Below are positions 57,626 through 64,000 of a DNA stretch of 64,000 nt, piece after piece. Position 1 is the stretch's first letter; each line of letters begins with the position of its first letter. Under the pieces are notes generated by a model that was not told where the DNA came from, ran no database searches, and worked only from the letters and a program-made list of their open reading frames with translations. Location of the stretch: the NCBI RefSeq assembly GCF_004123905.1, contig NZ_MZXW01000005.1:62001-126000 (forward strand), read 5' to 3'. The stretch is from Bradyrhizobium betae (GTDB taxonomy: Bacteria > Pseudomonadota > Alphaproteobacteria > Rhizobiales > Xanthobacteraceae). Made by a program: the position numbers and the translations under genes.

Positions 57626-57894
57626 CGGTTTCGGCAATCCATCAGGCTCTTAATCAACGGGTTCGAGGCCTGGTGCGGGATTGCGGTAACCGTGCACAAA
57701 ACTTCCGATCTTGCAGGGCGCGAGCTGTCGGCAACGACGGTCAATGCACGAAGTTAGTATGCCGAGCTCGTTGAGGCCGCTTCGAGTTTCCCGAGGCGTC
57801 AGTCGACATTGACGTCCGCTGGCCGCGCCCGGCTGGACAAATCCGCCGTTTGGCGTAACCTTTTCGCACAGCAACATGTCAGCGGAGGTCCTCC
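57626..57894. other. Gene-free spacer after tenA
   Basis: About 270 bases with no clear coding frame, repeat of the families listed here, or terminator. The rightmost part holds the ribosome site of the short gene at 57895. Confidence 0.35.
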
Positions 57895-58065
57895 GTGGAA
57901 CATCGCGGCGTCAGATTCTCAATTGTTGAAATGAGCTATTTATCCGGTTGGCAGTGGACCGTCGGAAAGGGCCGAACCGTGTCGGTCGGTGTTTGTGCGA
58001 CGAGGGGCGACGCGATCCGCCAGGCTCGGACTTTTATTGACGCGATCATGGACTGGGCCGCCTAG
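57895..58065 (+). CDS. Small protein of unknown function
   Basis: A 56-residue protein starting at GTG (VEHRGVRFSIVEMSYLSGWQ) preceded by an excellent ribosome site GGAGG at 57884-57888 with 6-base spacing. The strand-loop-helix arrangement (QWTVGKGRTVSVGV, then DAIRQARTFIDAIMDWAA) resembles a common type of short rhizobial protein. Function unknown. It stands alone before the leftward SHOCT gene. Confidence 0.6.
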   Translation: MEHRGVRFSIVEMSYLSGWQWTVGKGRTVSVGVCATRGDAIRQARTFIDAIMDWAA

Positions 58066-58098
58066 ACTGCCCATGCGCCCGCGTCGTCGCAAATGCCG

Positions 58099-59037
58099 CT
58101 ACAGGCGGCTGAGCAGTTCGGCCTTCTTCGACTCGAATTCGCTATCCGTCAGGATGGACTTCTTGTGCAGTTCGGCGAGCTTCTCGATCAGCGAAACGAT
58201 CTCGTCATGCTGGGCCTGCGGCGCGCCGAACTGGTTCGGTGGCGAACTCGCCACGGTCGGTGGCGGTGGCATCGGCGCCGGCGCGCTCGGCGCAGGCTGC
58301 ACCCAAGGCGCTGCCTGCATCGAGGGATCGGGTTGGCTGGCATAGGGCTGCTGCGGGGCGGCGCCCGTATTCACAGGGTTGATCCGCGGCAGGTCGGCCA
58401 CGCGCACCAGCCCGAACTGGCTGGTGAAGGTAATCGACTGATCGCCGCTTTGCTGTTGCGAAAAACCGCCGATCTGGTGCTGGCCCGTATCGTAGACCGA
58501 CACCTGACCATTGATGTCGACGGCCAACCGCCGCGCCGCCGGAAAGTAGGCATAGCGCAGATTGTTCTGACCGCCCGTCGAACCGGGCATGCCGAGATCA
58601 GCGGGCCACCAATTGCTCGATGCTGCGGGCACGAAAAGGCTCGAGCCGCTGCCGCCGTAGCCGCTGTTGCCATAGCCGTTGCTCTGCTGCTGGTGGCTGC
58701 CTCCGGACTGGCCTTGCCAGCCGCCGCCGCCTTGGGATTGGCTCTGGCTTTGGGCGGGCATCTGGAACAGGGGTTGTCCCTGGATCAGGCTGGACAACTC
58801 CTGGCACAGCGAATCGACGCGGCCCTTGAGGTAGTTGTTGAACATGTCGCCGATCATGATCATCCCGCCCATCGACCATTGGCCCATGCCGCCGAATTCC
58901 GGATGATTGAATTGGGCCTGGTTGCCGTATCCGGCCGAAACGGCCAGAAGCATGCACAGGACAGCGTCACTCGAAAATCCGTGCCGGCGCGCCACATCAT
59001 CGACGATCCGCCGACCTTCGTCCGTCAACTGTTGCAT
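58099..59037 (-). CDS. SHOCT-domain protein
   Basis: A 312-residue protein. The N-terminal region (about 1-90) is helical and carries an odd Met/Gly-rich strip (GGMGQWSMGGMIMIGD). A Gly/Ser/Gln low-complexity linker follows, then a middle domain of about 90 residues and a Pro/Ala-rich linker. The C-terminal SHOCT motif is LAELHKKSILTDSEFESKKA. SHOCT proteins are short oligomerisation-type modules; the function is unknown. It starts MQQLTDEGRRIVDDVARRHG. Confidence 0.75.
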   Translation of the reverse strand: MQQLTDEGRRIVDDVARRHGFSSDAVLCMLLAVSAGYGNQAQFNHPEFGGMGQWSMGGMIMIGDMFNNYLKGRVDSLCQELSSLIQGQPLFQMPAQSQSQSQGGGGWQGQSGGSHQQQSNGYGNSGYGGSGSSLFVPAASSNWWPADLGMPGSTGGQNNLRYAYFPAARRLAVDINGQVSVYDTGQHQIGGFSQQQSGDQSITFTSQFGLVRVADLPRINPVNTGAAPQQPYASQPDPSMQAAPWVQPAPSAPAPMPPPPTVASSPPNQFGAPQAQHDEIVSLIEKLAELHKKSILTDSEFESKKAELLSRL

Positions 59038-59168
59038 GATCTACCCTTACCTGGACGCGCGTTCGTCGCCGAACCGGGAGAGCCGCAGGACCTATCACAC
59101 CCGCGACACCGACGATAGGAACATAACCACTCGGGATTGCCCGGTTACACAGCACCGTCGTCGCAAGG

Positions 59169-60113
59169 CTATTTGAGCCCCGCCACGATCATCACCACAA
59201 CCGGCAACGTCAGCGCCGCCAGCAGCGTCCCCAGCGCCACCGCGCCCGACACCGGGTTCACCAGCCGCTTGTACTGCGCCGCGAAGATGTAGGCGTTCGC
59301 GCCGGTCGGCATCGCCGCGAACAGCACGATCACGCCGGCTGCGACCGGCGGCAGGCCCAGCAGCTTTGCCAGCACGAAGGCGGCCGCCGGCATCGCCAAG
59401 AGCTTGAGCGCGCTCATCACAACGACGCTCAACATCTCGCCCTTCACCTCGAACCGGAACAAATTGATGCCGAGCGCGATCAATGCGGCCGGCGATCCCG
59501 CCTGCGCGAGCAGCTCGATGGTCCGATCGACGACCGGGTTGAGACCGAGGCCGGTAAAACGCCAGATCACGCCGAAAACGATTCCGAGCATCAGCGGGTT
59601 GCGCGCGAGATCGGCGAGCACGGGGCGGATCACCGAGACGGCCGAGCCGGCACGCTCGCGGCTGACCAGCTCCATCTGCAAAATGCCGCAGAGCCAGAGC
59701 AGGGGCGTGTTCACCGACAGGATCAGCGACATCGGCCCCGCGGCCTCGTTGCCCAGCGCGGAGAGCACGAGCGGAATGCCGAGCATCACGATGTTGCCGT
59801 AGACCGAGCCGATCGCGAACACGACGCCGTCCTCGCGATCCTCGCGCCGTTCGCGCAAGCATGCCGAGATCGCCAGCGCCGCGATCCAGGTGATGGCGAG
59901 CGCGCCGTAATAGCTGCCCCACATCCGCCACGGGCTGACGTCCGGGAATTCCGAGACGACGATGGTGCGGAACAGCAGCGCGGGAATCGCGATGCTGAAG
60001 GCGAATTCGGAGATGCCCTTGTGCGCGGTCTCCGAGACGAAGCGAAACAGCACTGCGGCATAGCCGGCCGCGATCAGGGCGAACACCGGCGCGACGATCA
60101 ACACGGTGGCCAT
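59169..60113 (-). CDS. AEC (auxin efflux carrier)-type transporter
   Basis: A 314-residue ten-helix transporter of the AEC family. The opening MATVLIVAPVFALIAAGYAA and the central YGNIVMLGIPLVLSALG match the family, as does the C-terminal MPTGANAYIFAAQYKRLV. It probably exports or imports a small organic acid. ATG 60113 is chosen because the longer upstream frame is not coding-like. Confidence 0.85.
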   Translation of the reverse strand: MATVLIVAPVFALIAAGYAAVLFRFVSETAHKGISEFAFSIAIPALLFRTIVVSEFPDVSPWRMWGSYYGALAITWIAALAISACLRERREDREDGVVFAIGSVYGNIVMLGIPLVLSALGNEAAGPMSLILSVNTPLLWLCGILQMELVSRERAGSAVSVIRPVLADLARNPLMLGIVFGVIWRFTGLGLNPVVDRTIELLAQAGSPAALIALGINLFRFEVKGEMLSVVVMSALKLLAMPAAAFVLAKLLGLPPVAAGVIVLFAAMPTGANAYIFAAQYKRLVNPVSGAVALGTLLAALTLPVVVMIVAGLK

Positions 60114-60588
60114 GCGCCCCTCAACCTCTCGGGGAGCAGCCGACCACCCCACGCAACTCTCGATGATGACAGTATGCTCCTGTTTTGTCCGACGAGTCAA
60201 ATCGATTTCGTAAAATCCGTAAAAATTGAAAATCCGCAGGGCCGCCAGGGCCGTCGCTACTGTGCATGGGGTTGTTTTCGTAGTTTTGTTGGAGGGGGCG
60301 TCGGGGGCCCGGGCCAATCCATCCCCCCACCGCTGTCATCCCCCGCGCAGGCGAGGGATGAAGTACGCCGCGGCCTCTCGGGGAACGTCCGGCGTCTCTG
60401 GAATACTGGGTCACCCGGTCCAGTGCGCAATTGCGCACAAGGCCGGGTAACGACAGCGGAGTGCGTGGCAGGCGCTGCCATCCGCCCTGTTGCCGAGACC
60501 GCACACGTCCGAGCTTTCGCCTCCGCCCTCGTTGCCAACGAACCGCCGTTCACCCACACTCCGGCCCGACTCGAATTTGGGGGCATCG
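60114..60588. other. Gene-free spacer with an inverted repeat
   Basis: A 475-base spacer between divergent genes. The repeat at 60330-60459 fills the middle and the left flank is AT-rich (GTAAAATCCGTAAAAATTG), compatible with promoters in both directions. Confidence 0.45.
60330..60459. repeat. Dispersed repeat, 'ccgctgtcatcccccgcg' family
   Basis: CCGCTGTCATCCCCCGCGCA at the left pairs loosely with GGCCGGGTAACGACAGCGG at the right. The inside has hairpins (GCGCAATTGCGC). It is the same class as other rhizobial intergenic repeats. Confidence 0.6.
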
Positions 60589-60939
60589 ATGCCGGCGTTT
60601 CGCTTTGGGAAGTCCGTTCTTGCTGCCACGGCCGGGGTCGCCCTGGCCGTCCTGATCCAGCCGGGCGTCAGCTTCGCCTATACGCAGGAAGAGCAGCAGG
60701 CCTGCACGCCCGATGCGATGCGGCTGTGCGGCGAGTTCGTGCCGAACGTCGATGCCATCACCACCTGCATGATCCAGAAGAAGGCGCAGCTCTCGCCGCA
60801 GTGCAAGCCGTTCTTCCGCCAGGGACCCGAGCCCGGCGAGGCCCGCGCCGGCAAGCCGGTCAACATCGCGCCCAAAACCGCGAAGAAGAGCACCAAGCCG
60901 GCGAAGGCGAGCAAGAAGAAGAAATCCGACGAGGGCTGA
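60589..60939 (+). CDS. Exported cysteine-containing protein
   Basis: A 116-residue protein with a signal peptide (SVLAATAGVALAVLIQPGVS, cleavage near SFA-Y). The mature region has four cysteines arranged CTPDAMRLC and CMIQKKAQLSPQC, typical of cysteine-rich repeat periplasmic proteins, then a Lys-rich tail. It starts MPAFRFGKSVLAATAG at ATG 60589. Function unknown. Confidence 0.6.
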   Translation: MPAFRFGKSVLAATAGVALAVLIQPGVSFAYTQEEQQACTPDAMRLCGEFVPNVDAITTCMIQKKAQLSPQCKPFFRQGPEPGEARAGKPVNIAPKTAKKSTKPAKASKKKKSDEG

Positions 60940-61359
60940 GCGCTTCGCAAGGCGTTCCTTCTCTGAAACTCCGTCATGCCCGGGCTCACCCCCGGGCATT
61001 TGCGTTTCCGCTGCGCGAGCCGCATCAGCTTGCCGACAGCCACCGGACTCCTTTTGTTCGCCGCCTCGCGCGCATGCTTGCGGCGATTACGCGCGCACGC
61101 GGTCGAAAAGAGACGCGCAACGGTTTGCGCGGCAAGGTTGCATTCCGCTTTCCCCTTCTCATTGCTCGAAAAAAGCGCGATTGCCCGGTTTACGGGATTG
61201 GTTGCTGTTCGTTTCTGTCGTCGCACGAAGCAGTGTGACTCAAAAGCCAACACGCTTTGTTATTTCGTGGCGGCGAGGCAACTCCTGGTAAATTTTTCTT
61301 TCCCGAATCAGCGCGGTGATTCATTTTCGTAGCCTGGGGTCAATCTGGAGGCCAAGGGT
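60940..61359. other. Gene-free spacer before the ParA gene
   Basis: A 420-base spacer. It starts with a hairpin of the 'catgcccggg' type (CGTCATGCCCGGGCTCACC with CCCGGGCAT, 60974-61000). The rest has no convincing frame. The ParA promoter is presumably near 61250-61350, where the sequence is AT-richer. Confidence 0.4.
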
Positions 61360-62037
61360 ATGAACGTTATTGTTTTCGCATCGCGTAAAGGCGGCTCGGG
61401 CAAGAGTACCCTGGCCGCACATCTCGCCGCGCAGATCAAGGCGACCAAGCCTATCCTGCTCGTCGATGCCGATCCGCAAGGATCTCTCACGCTGTGGCAC
61501 AAGCTGCGCGGCACCAACGAGCCGCCGATCAAGGCTGCGGTGAATTCCGTCAGTGGCATCGTCTCCGCTGCCAAGCGCGACGGTTATGAATGGGTGTTGA
61601 TCGACACGCCGCCGAACCTGTCGGCCGTCGTCGACGACGCGATCAAGAACGCCACGATGGTGGTCATTCCCGCCCGTCCCGGCGTGTTCGACGTCAACGC
61701 GGTGCAGGAAACCATCCAGATGTGCCGCGCGGCGCGCAAGCCCTACGCGGTCGTGCTCAACGGCGCGCCGGCCCGCCGTGACGAATCCGAAAGCCCGATC
61801 GTCACCATCGCCCGCGAGGCGCTGGCCAAATTCCGCGCTCCGGTGTGGGGCGGTCAGATCACCAATCGTTCGGATTTGTTGATGGCACTCAGCCACGGCG
61901 AAGGCGCGCGTGAGTATCAGGCCGAGAGCCGTGCAGCCCAGGAAATTGCAAGGCTGTGGGCGGCGATCGAGCGTTCAGTGAAGGCCATCCGCGGCACGGC
62001 GTCGGCGTCCGGCGCAATGCACAAGCAGGCGGCATAA
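61360..62037 (+). CDS. Orphan ParA-family ATPase
   Basis: A 225-residue deviant-Walker ATPase of the ParA/MinD superfamily. The P-loop is KGGSGKSTL (residues 10-18), the switch regions are LVDADPQGSLTLWH and VLIDTPPNLSAVVDDAI. No parB, parS, minC/minE or MipZ partner is present in the window. It may position a protein cargo or cluster in the cell. It starts MNVIVFASRKGG after GGAGGCCAAGGGT. A terminator follows at 62060. Confidence 0.85.
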   Translation: MNVIVFASRKGGSGKSTLAAHLAAQIKATKPILLVDADPQGSLTLWHKLRGTNEPPIKAAVNSVSGIVSAAKRDGYEWVLIDTPPNLSAVVDDAIKNATMVVIPARPGVFDVNAVQETIQMCRAARKPYAVVLNGAPARRDESESPIVTIAREALAKFRAPVWGGQITNRSDLLMALSHGEGAREYQAESRAAQEIARLWAAIERSVKAIRGTASASGAMHKQAA

Positions 62038-62059
62038 TTCAAAAATCAATCCCCGGACG

Positions 62060-62085
62060 AAAACGCGCGGCTGTCCGCGCGTTTT
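62060..62085 (+). terminator. Rho-independent terminator after the ParA gene
   Basis: AAAACGCGCGG pairs with CCGCGCGTTTT around CTGT. Only a short T-run (TTTTGC) follows. Confidence 0.7.
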
Positions 62086-62109
62086 GCGTTTCTGGGATGG
62101 CTGATGAGG

Positions 62110-62304
62110 TCAGGCCACCATCAGCATGTAGAACACGATCACCGGCGACAGCGTCAGGATCACCGACCAGATGCCGACGGCCCAGAGAATGTCCCCGGTG
62201 GTGAAGTTCTGCTCGGTGGACAAGCTCCGCTGTGCGCCGAAATGCGACGCCATTTCATTCTGACTATTCACAAACGCCCCCGCGATTTCTTCGCTTATGG
62301 GCAT
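62110..62304 (-). CDS. Small membrane protein
   Basis: A 64-residue protein with a polar N-terminal half (MPISEEIAGAFVNSQNE) and one helix at residues about 36-62 ending SPVIVFYMLMVA. Its C-terminal pattern (LSPVIVF) resembles the short protein at 62404-62550, and both may be parts of a tiny membrane family. Function unknown. Confidence 0.5.
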   Translation of the reverse strand: MPISEEIAGAFVNSQNEMASHFGAQRSLSTEQNFTTGDILWAVGIWSVILTLSPVIVFYMLMVA

Positions 62305-62403
62305 CGACGCTAAACGGGATGTTTTAAAATTCCGGATCGCAATCCCCTGCGCATTTTGAGCGCATTTGCCACCTCGGTTTAACCATCCCGCGCGGGATCC
62401 GCC

Positions 62404-62550
62404 TCAGACGAGCCAGACCCGAAACACCAGCACCGGCATCAGGCCGAGCATCACCGCCCAGAACCCGAATGACGATACGACGAGAATTCCCTGCAAGAGA
62501 TCGGCGGGCGCGAATTGGCTCGCGGCCGTAGGCCGGGTGCGATGCCCCAT
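62404..62550 (-). CDS. Small membrane protein
   Basis: A 48-residue protein starting MGHRTRPTAASQFAPADLLQ. The second half is hydrophobic (GILVVSSFGFWAVMLGLMPV) and ends VLVFRVWLV, similar in pattern to the neighbour at 62110-62304 (LxPVxVF). An upstream start (62631) would add an unlikely basic leader. Function unknown. Confidence 0.5.
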   Translation of the reverse strand: MGHRTRPTAASQFAPADLLQGILVVSSFGFWAVMLGLMPVLVFRVWLV

Positions 62551-62675
62551 GGATATTCCCCCTTCGGTAGACTTTGAAGGAAAACGATAGGGGCGGATGC
62601 GTAAACGAGACGTAGATGCGCCATGCGGCAACTGCGAAGGGAGTTCGCGCGCGGTTAACCACGGTAACGCTGCTT

Positions 62676-62709
62676 ACCCTCCCCTGGAGGAGGCCGTCCA
62701 GGGGAGGGT
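62676..62709 (-). terminator. Perfect 13-bp stem-loop after the DapA-like gene
   Basis: ACCCTCCCCTGGA (62676-62688) pairs with TCCAGGGGAGGGT (62697-62709), loop of 8. It lies 10 bases past the DapA-like stop on the minus strand. No U-run follows, so it may act by mRNA protection; it resembles the stem after glmM at 36622-36644. Confidence 0.5.
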
Positions 62710-62719
62710 AGGCGAAGCG

Positions 62720-63628
62720 CTACGCCGCGACTTTCATCCGCCGCTCGATCTCGCGATCGATCGTGGCGGCGAGCTCGCTGCTCACTTCCACCATCGGCAG
62801 GCGCACTTCGGGGCTGTCGATCAGGCCGCTGCGCCACAGCCAGTATTTTGCCGGCGCAGGGCTCGGCTCAGTGAACAACAGGCGCGTCAGCTCGGCGACC
62901 TCGTGCCAGCGCGCCCGCGCGGCATCATGGTTGCCGCGCTTCGTCTCGGCGTACACGGCTGCGAACGTCGCGGTCTCGACATGTGCCGACAGCACGATGC
63001 CGCCGTCGGCACCGTCGGTGAGCGCCTCGAGATAGTTCGCATCCTCGCCGGTCAGCACGCGAAATTCCTTCGGGCGGTCGCGCAGCAGCGCGATCGACTG
63101 CTCGCGGCTCGCGCCGCAATCCTTCAGGCCGACGATGTTTTGATGCTCGGCGAGCCGCAGCATGGTCTGGTTGGTGATGTTGACCGAGGTGCGATAGGGG
63201 ATGTTGTAGAGCGCCAGTGGCCAGGCGGCGTGATCGGCAAGTGCTTCGAAATGAGCCAGCAGCCCGCGCTGTGACGGCCGTACATAATAGGGGCTCGCGA
63301 TCAGATAACCGTCGATCGGCCAGTCCGCGGTCTCATCGAGACGATCCCTCAGCCGCGAGGTGTCCGCGCCTGACAGGCCGAGGCAGACCGGGACGTTGCG
63401 GCGCCCCGCGGCCATCTCGTCGCGCACGATGGCGACGAGGCGTTCGAGCTCGGCATCGCGCAGCGTCATGCCTTCGCCGGAGGTCGCCCCTAGGATGAAG
63501 CCGTCGACGGCGTGCGCGCTGTAGTGCCGCGTCAGCCGCCGCAGCGAGGTCTCGTCAAGCTTGCCGTCGCGGAACGGGGTCACCAGCGGCAGCCAGAGTC
63601 CGTGCAGATGTGTTCGCAGGTCAGTCAT
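62720..63628 (-). CDS. DapA/NAL-family aldolase-type lyase
   Basis: A 302-residue class I aldolase of the dihydrodipicolinate synthase / N-acetylneuraminate lyase superfamily. The Schiff-base lysine is K169 (IVGLKDCG), the general-acid tyrosine region YNIPYRT gives Y141, and the pyruvate-binding loop reads GATSGEGMTL. It makes or breaks a pyruvate-aldehyde bond; the lysine pathway DapA versus another pyruvate aldolase cannot be separated by eye. ATG 63628 is chosen because it gives the family start MTDLRTHLHGLWLP. Confidence 0.85.
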   Translation of the reverse strand: MTDLRTHLHGLWLPLVTPFRDGKLDETSLRRLTRHYSAHAVDGFILGATSGEGMTLRDAELERLVAIVRDEMAAGRRNVPVCLGLSGADTSRLRDRLDETADWPIDGYLIASPYYVRPSQRGLLAHFEALADHAAWPLALYNIPYRTSVNITNQTMLRLAEHQNIVGLKDCGASREQSIALLRDRPKEFRVLTGEDANYLEALTDGADGGIVLSAHVETATFAAVYAETKRGNHDAARARWHEVAELTRLLFTEPSPAPAKYWLWRSGLIDSPEVRLPMVEVSSELAATIDREIERRMKVAA

Positions 63629-63676
63629 GTTCCATCTCCTTCTCGGGAAAAAAACCTGAGACGGAGGGCACATGAA

Positions 63677-63703
63677 AAAACCCCGTCCAGGCGGCGGGGT
63701 TTT
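63677..63703. terminator. Bidirectional hairpin upstream of the DapA-like gene
   Basis: The perfect 9-bp stem AAAACCCCG / CGGGGTTTT (loop of 9) has A and T runs at both sides, so it could terminate transcription in either direction. On the minus strand it is in the leader, 49 bases before the DapA-like start. Confidence 0.6.
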
Positions 63704-63755
63704 CGGGATTTGGCTCGCGATGACGAAGTCAGTGTTAGCGCGCGCAAAAATCCGA

Positions 63756-63779
63756 GGTCCCCGGGAGGGGGCCTTTTTT
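63756..63779 (+). terminator. Rho-independent hairpin with a T6 tract on the plus strand
   Basis: GGTCCCC pairs with GGGGGCC around GGGA and runs into TTTTTT. No coding gene ends just upstream on this strand, which suggests an unannotated transcript. Confidence 0.5.
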
Positions 63780-63876
63780 CGAGACGATTGCGCACGACTT
63801 CGTGATCATTTGGAAATGATGCGGGGTATGCCCAAAACTGTCAATACACGCGGAAGGTGAAAGCCGAATGGGACAG

Positions 63877-63906
63877 AAAAAAAGCCGGACCCAGAGGGCC
63901 CGGCTT
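63877..63906 (-). terminator. Rho-independent hairpin with a U7 tract on the minus strand
   Basis: AAGCCGGaCCC and GGGcCCGGCTT pair around AGA with one mismatch. On the minus strand the stem is followed by seven U. It belongs to a leftward transcript entering from the right edge of the window. Confidence 0.6.
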
Positions 63907-63988
63907 GAGGTATTGGCCACGTGAGGCCGACACAATCACCTTCCAAGAGGGATTACTGAACTCCCGCGCCACTGGAGGAGGGGGACAA

Positions 63989-64000
63989 ATGCGCAACGCG
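63989..64000 (+). CDS. Possible gene start cut by the right window edge
   Basis: An ATG follows the strong purine-rich GGAGGAGGGGGACAA and begins Met-Arg-Asn-Ala. Only four codons are visible, so a real gene is possible but unproven. Confidence 0.3.

Noticed and set aside
57650..57877. 75-residue minus-strand frame after tenA
   Set aside because: No ribosome site, irregular composition and no recognisable domain; it may be decayed sequence.

Overview
The window is GC-rich chromosomal DNA that looks like Bradyrhizobium or a close Nitrobacteraceae relative. The evidence is the gene set (Omp25/Omp31-type barrels, DUF992, a phasin, a PleC/DivJ/PdhS-type kinase, a UvrB with long tails), a tRNA-His with no encoded G at -1 and an A discriminator as in many alphaproteobacteria, and many copies of the short palindromic intergenic repeats that fill rhizobial genomes. 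No rRNA operon, CRISPR array, transposase or integrase was seen.

Left part (1-15.5 kb): an edge-truncated DUF4282 membrane protein, an overlapping MaoC hot-dog pair, small membrane proteins, a coiled-coil protein, an exported protein, two SnoaL-like proteins with a perfect 12-bp palindrome between them, a duplicated small membrane protein, uvrB, two small proteins, a LysR regulator divergent from a TauE/SafE-type transporter, a Sco copper chaperone translationally coupled to a Tat-exported metallo-beta-lactamase-fold protein, and a glutathione transferase. Middle (15.5-35 kb): a Tat-linked DUF1800/DUF1501 pair, a DUF559 endonuclease between two ~215-bp direct repeats, an IsdG-like haem monooxygenase, an aldo/keto reductase, a PAS sensor protein, an aspartate aminotransferase, an EF-G-like GTPase, a small XRE regulator with a nearby palindrome, a SulP-STAS transporter, aroE, a pair of duplicated exported proteins and an FMN L-lactate dehydrogenase.

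Right part (35-64 kb): glmM, an MFS exporter, two outer-membrane barrels, a third GST, the serine pathway pair serC-serA (serC has a two-hairpin leader resembling the serC RNA motif), a thiolase, a FAD monooxygenase, the 1127-residue PAS sensor kinase with a degenerate G2 box, a phasin, tRNA-His, a 1001-residue NACHT NTPase, tenA, a SHOCT protein, an AEC transporter, an orphan ParA ATPase and a DapA-like lyase. Known reactions cover serine synthesis (serA, serC), aromatic amino acids (aroE), cell-wall precursor (glmM), thiamine salvage (tenA), polyhydroxybutyrate granules (thiolase, phasin) and excision repair (uvrB).

The most interesting segment is the solitary NACHT-type STAND NTPase directly downstream of tRNA-His (53.45-56.78 kb). 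It is visibly more AT-rich than its neighbours, ends near a perfect 9-bp inverted repeat, and resembles the bacterial NACHT proteins that act in phage defence, with N- and C-terminal domains I do not recognise. Second is the DUF559 endonuclease bracketed by direct copies of a compound palindromic repeat. I made no computed GC, alignment or database search; identifications rest on motifs and remembered families.
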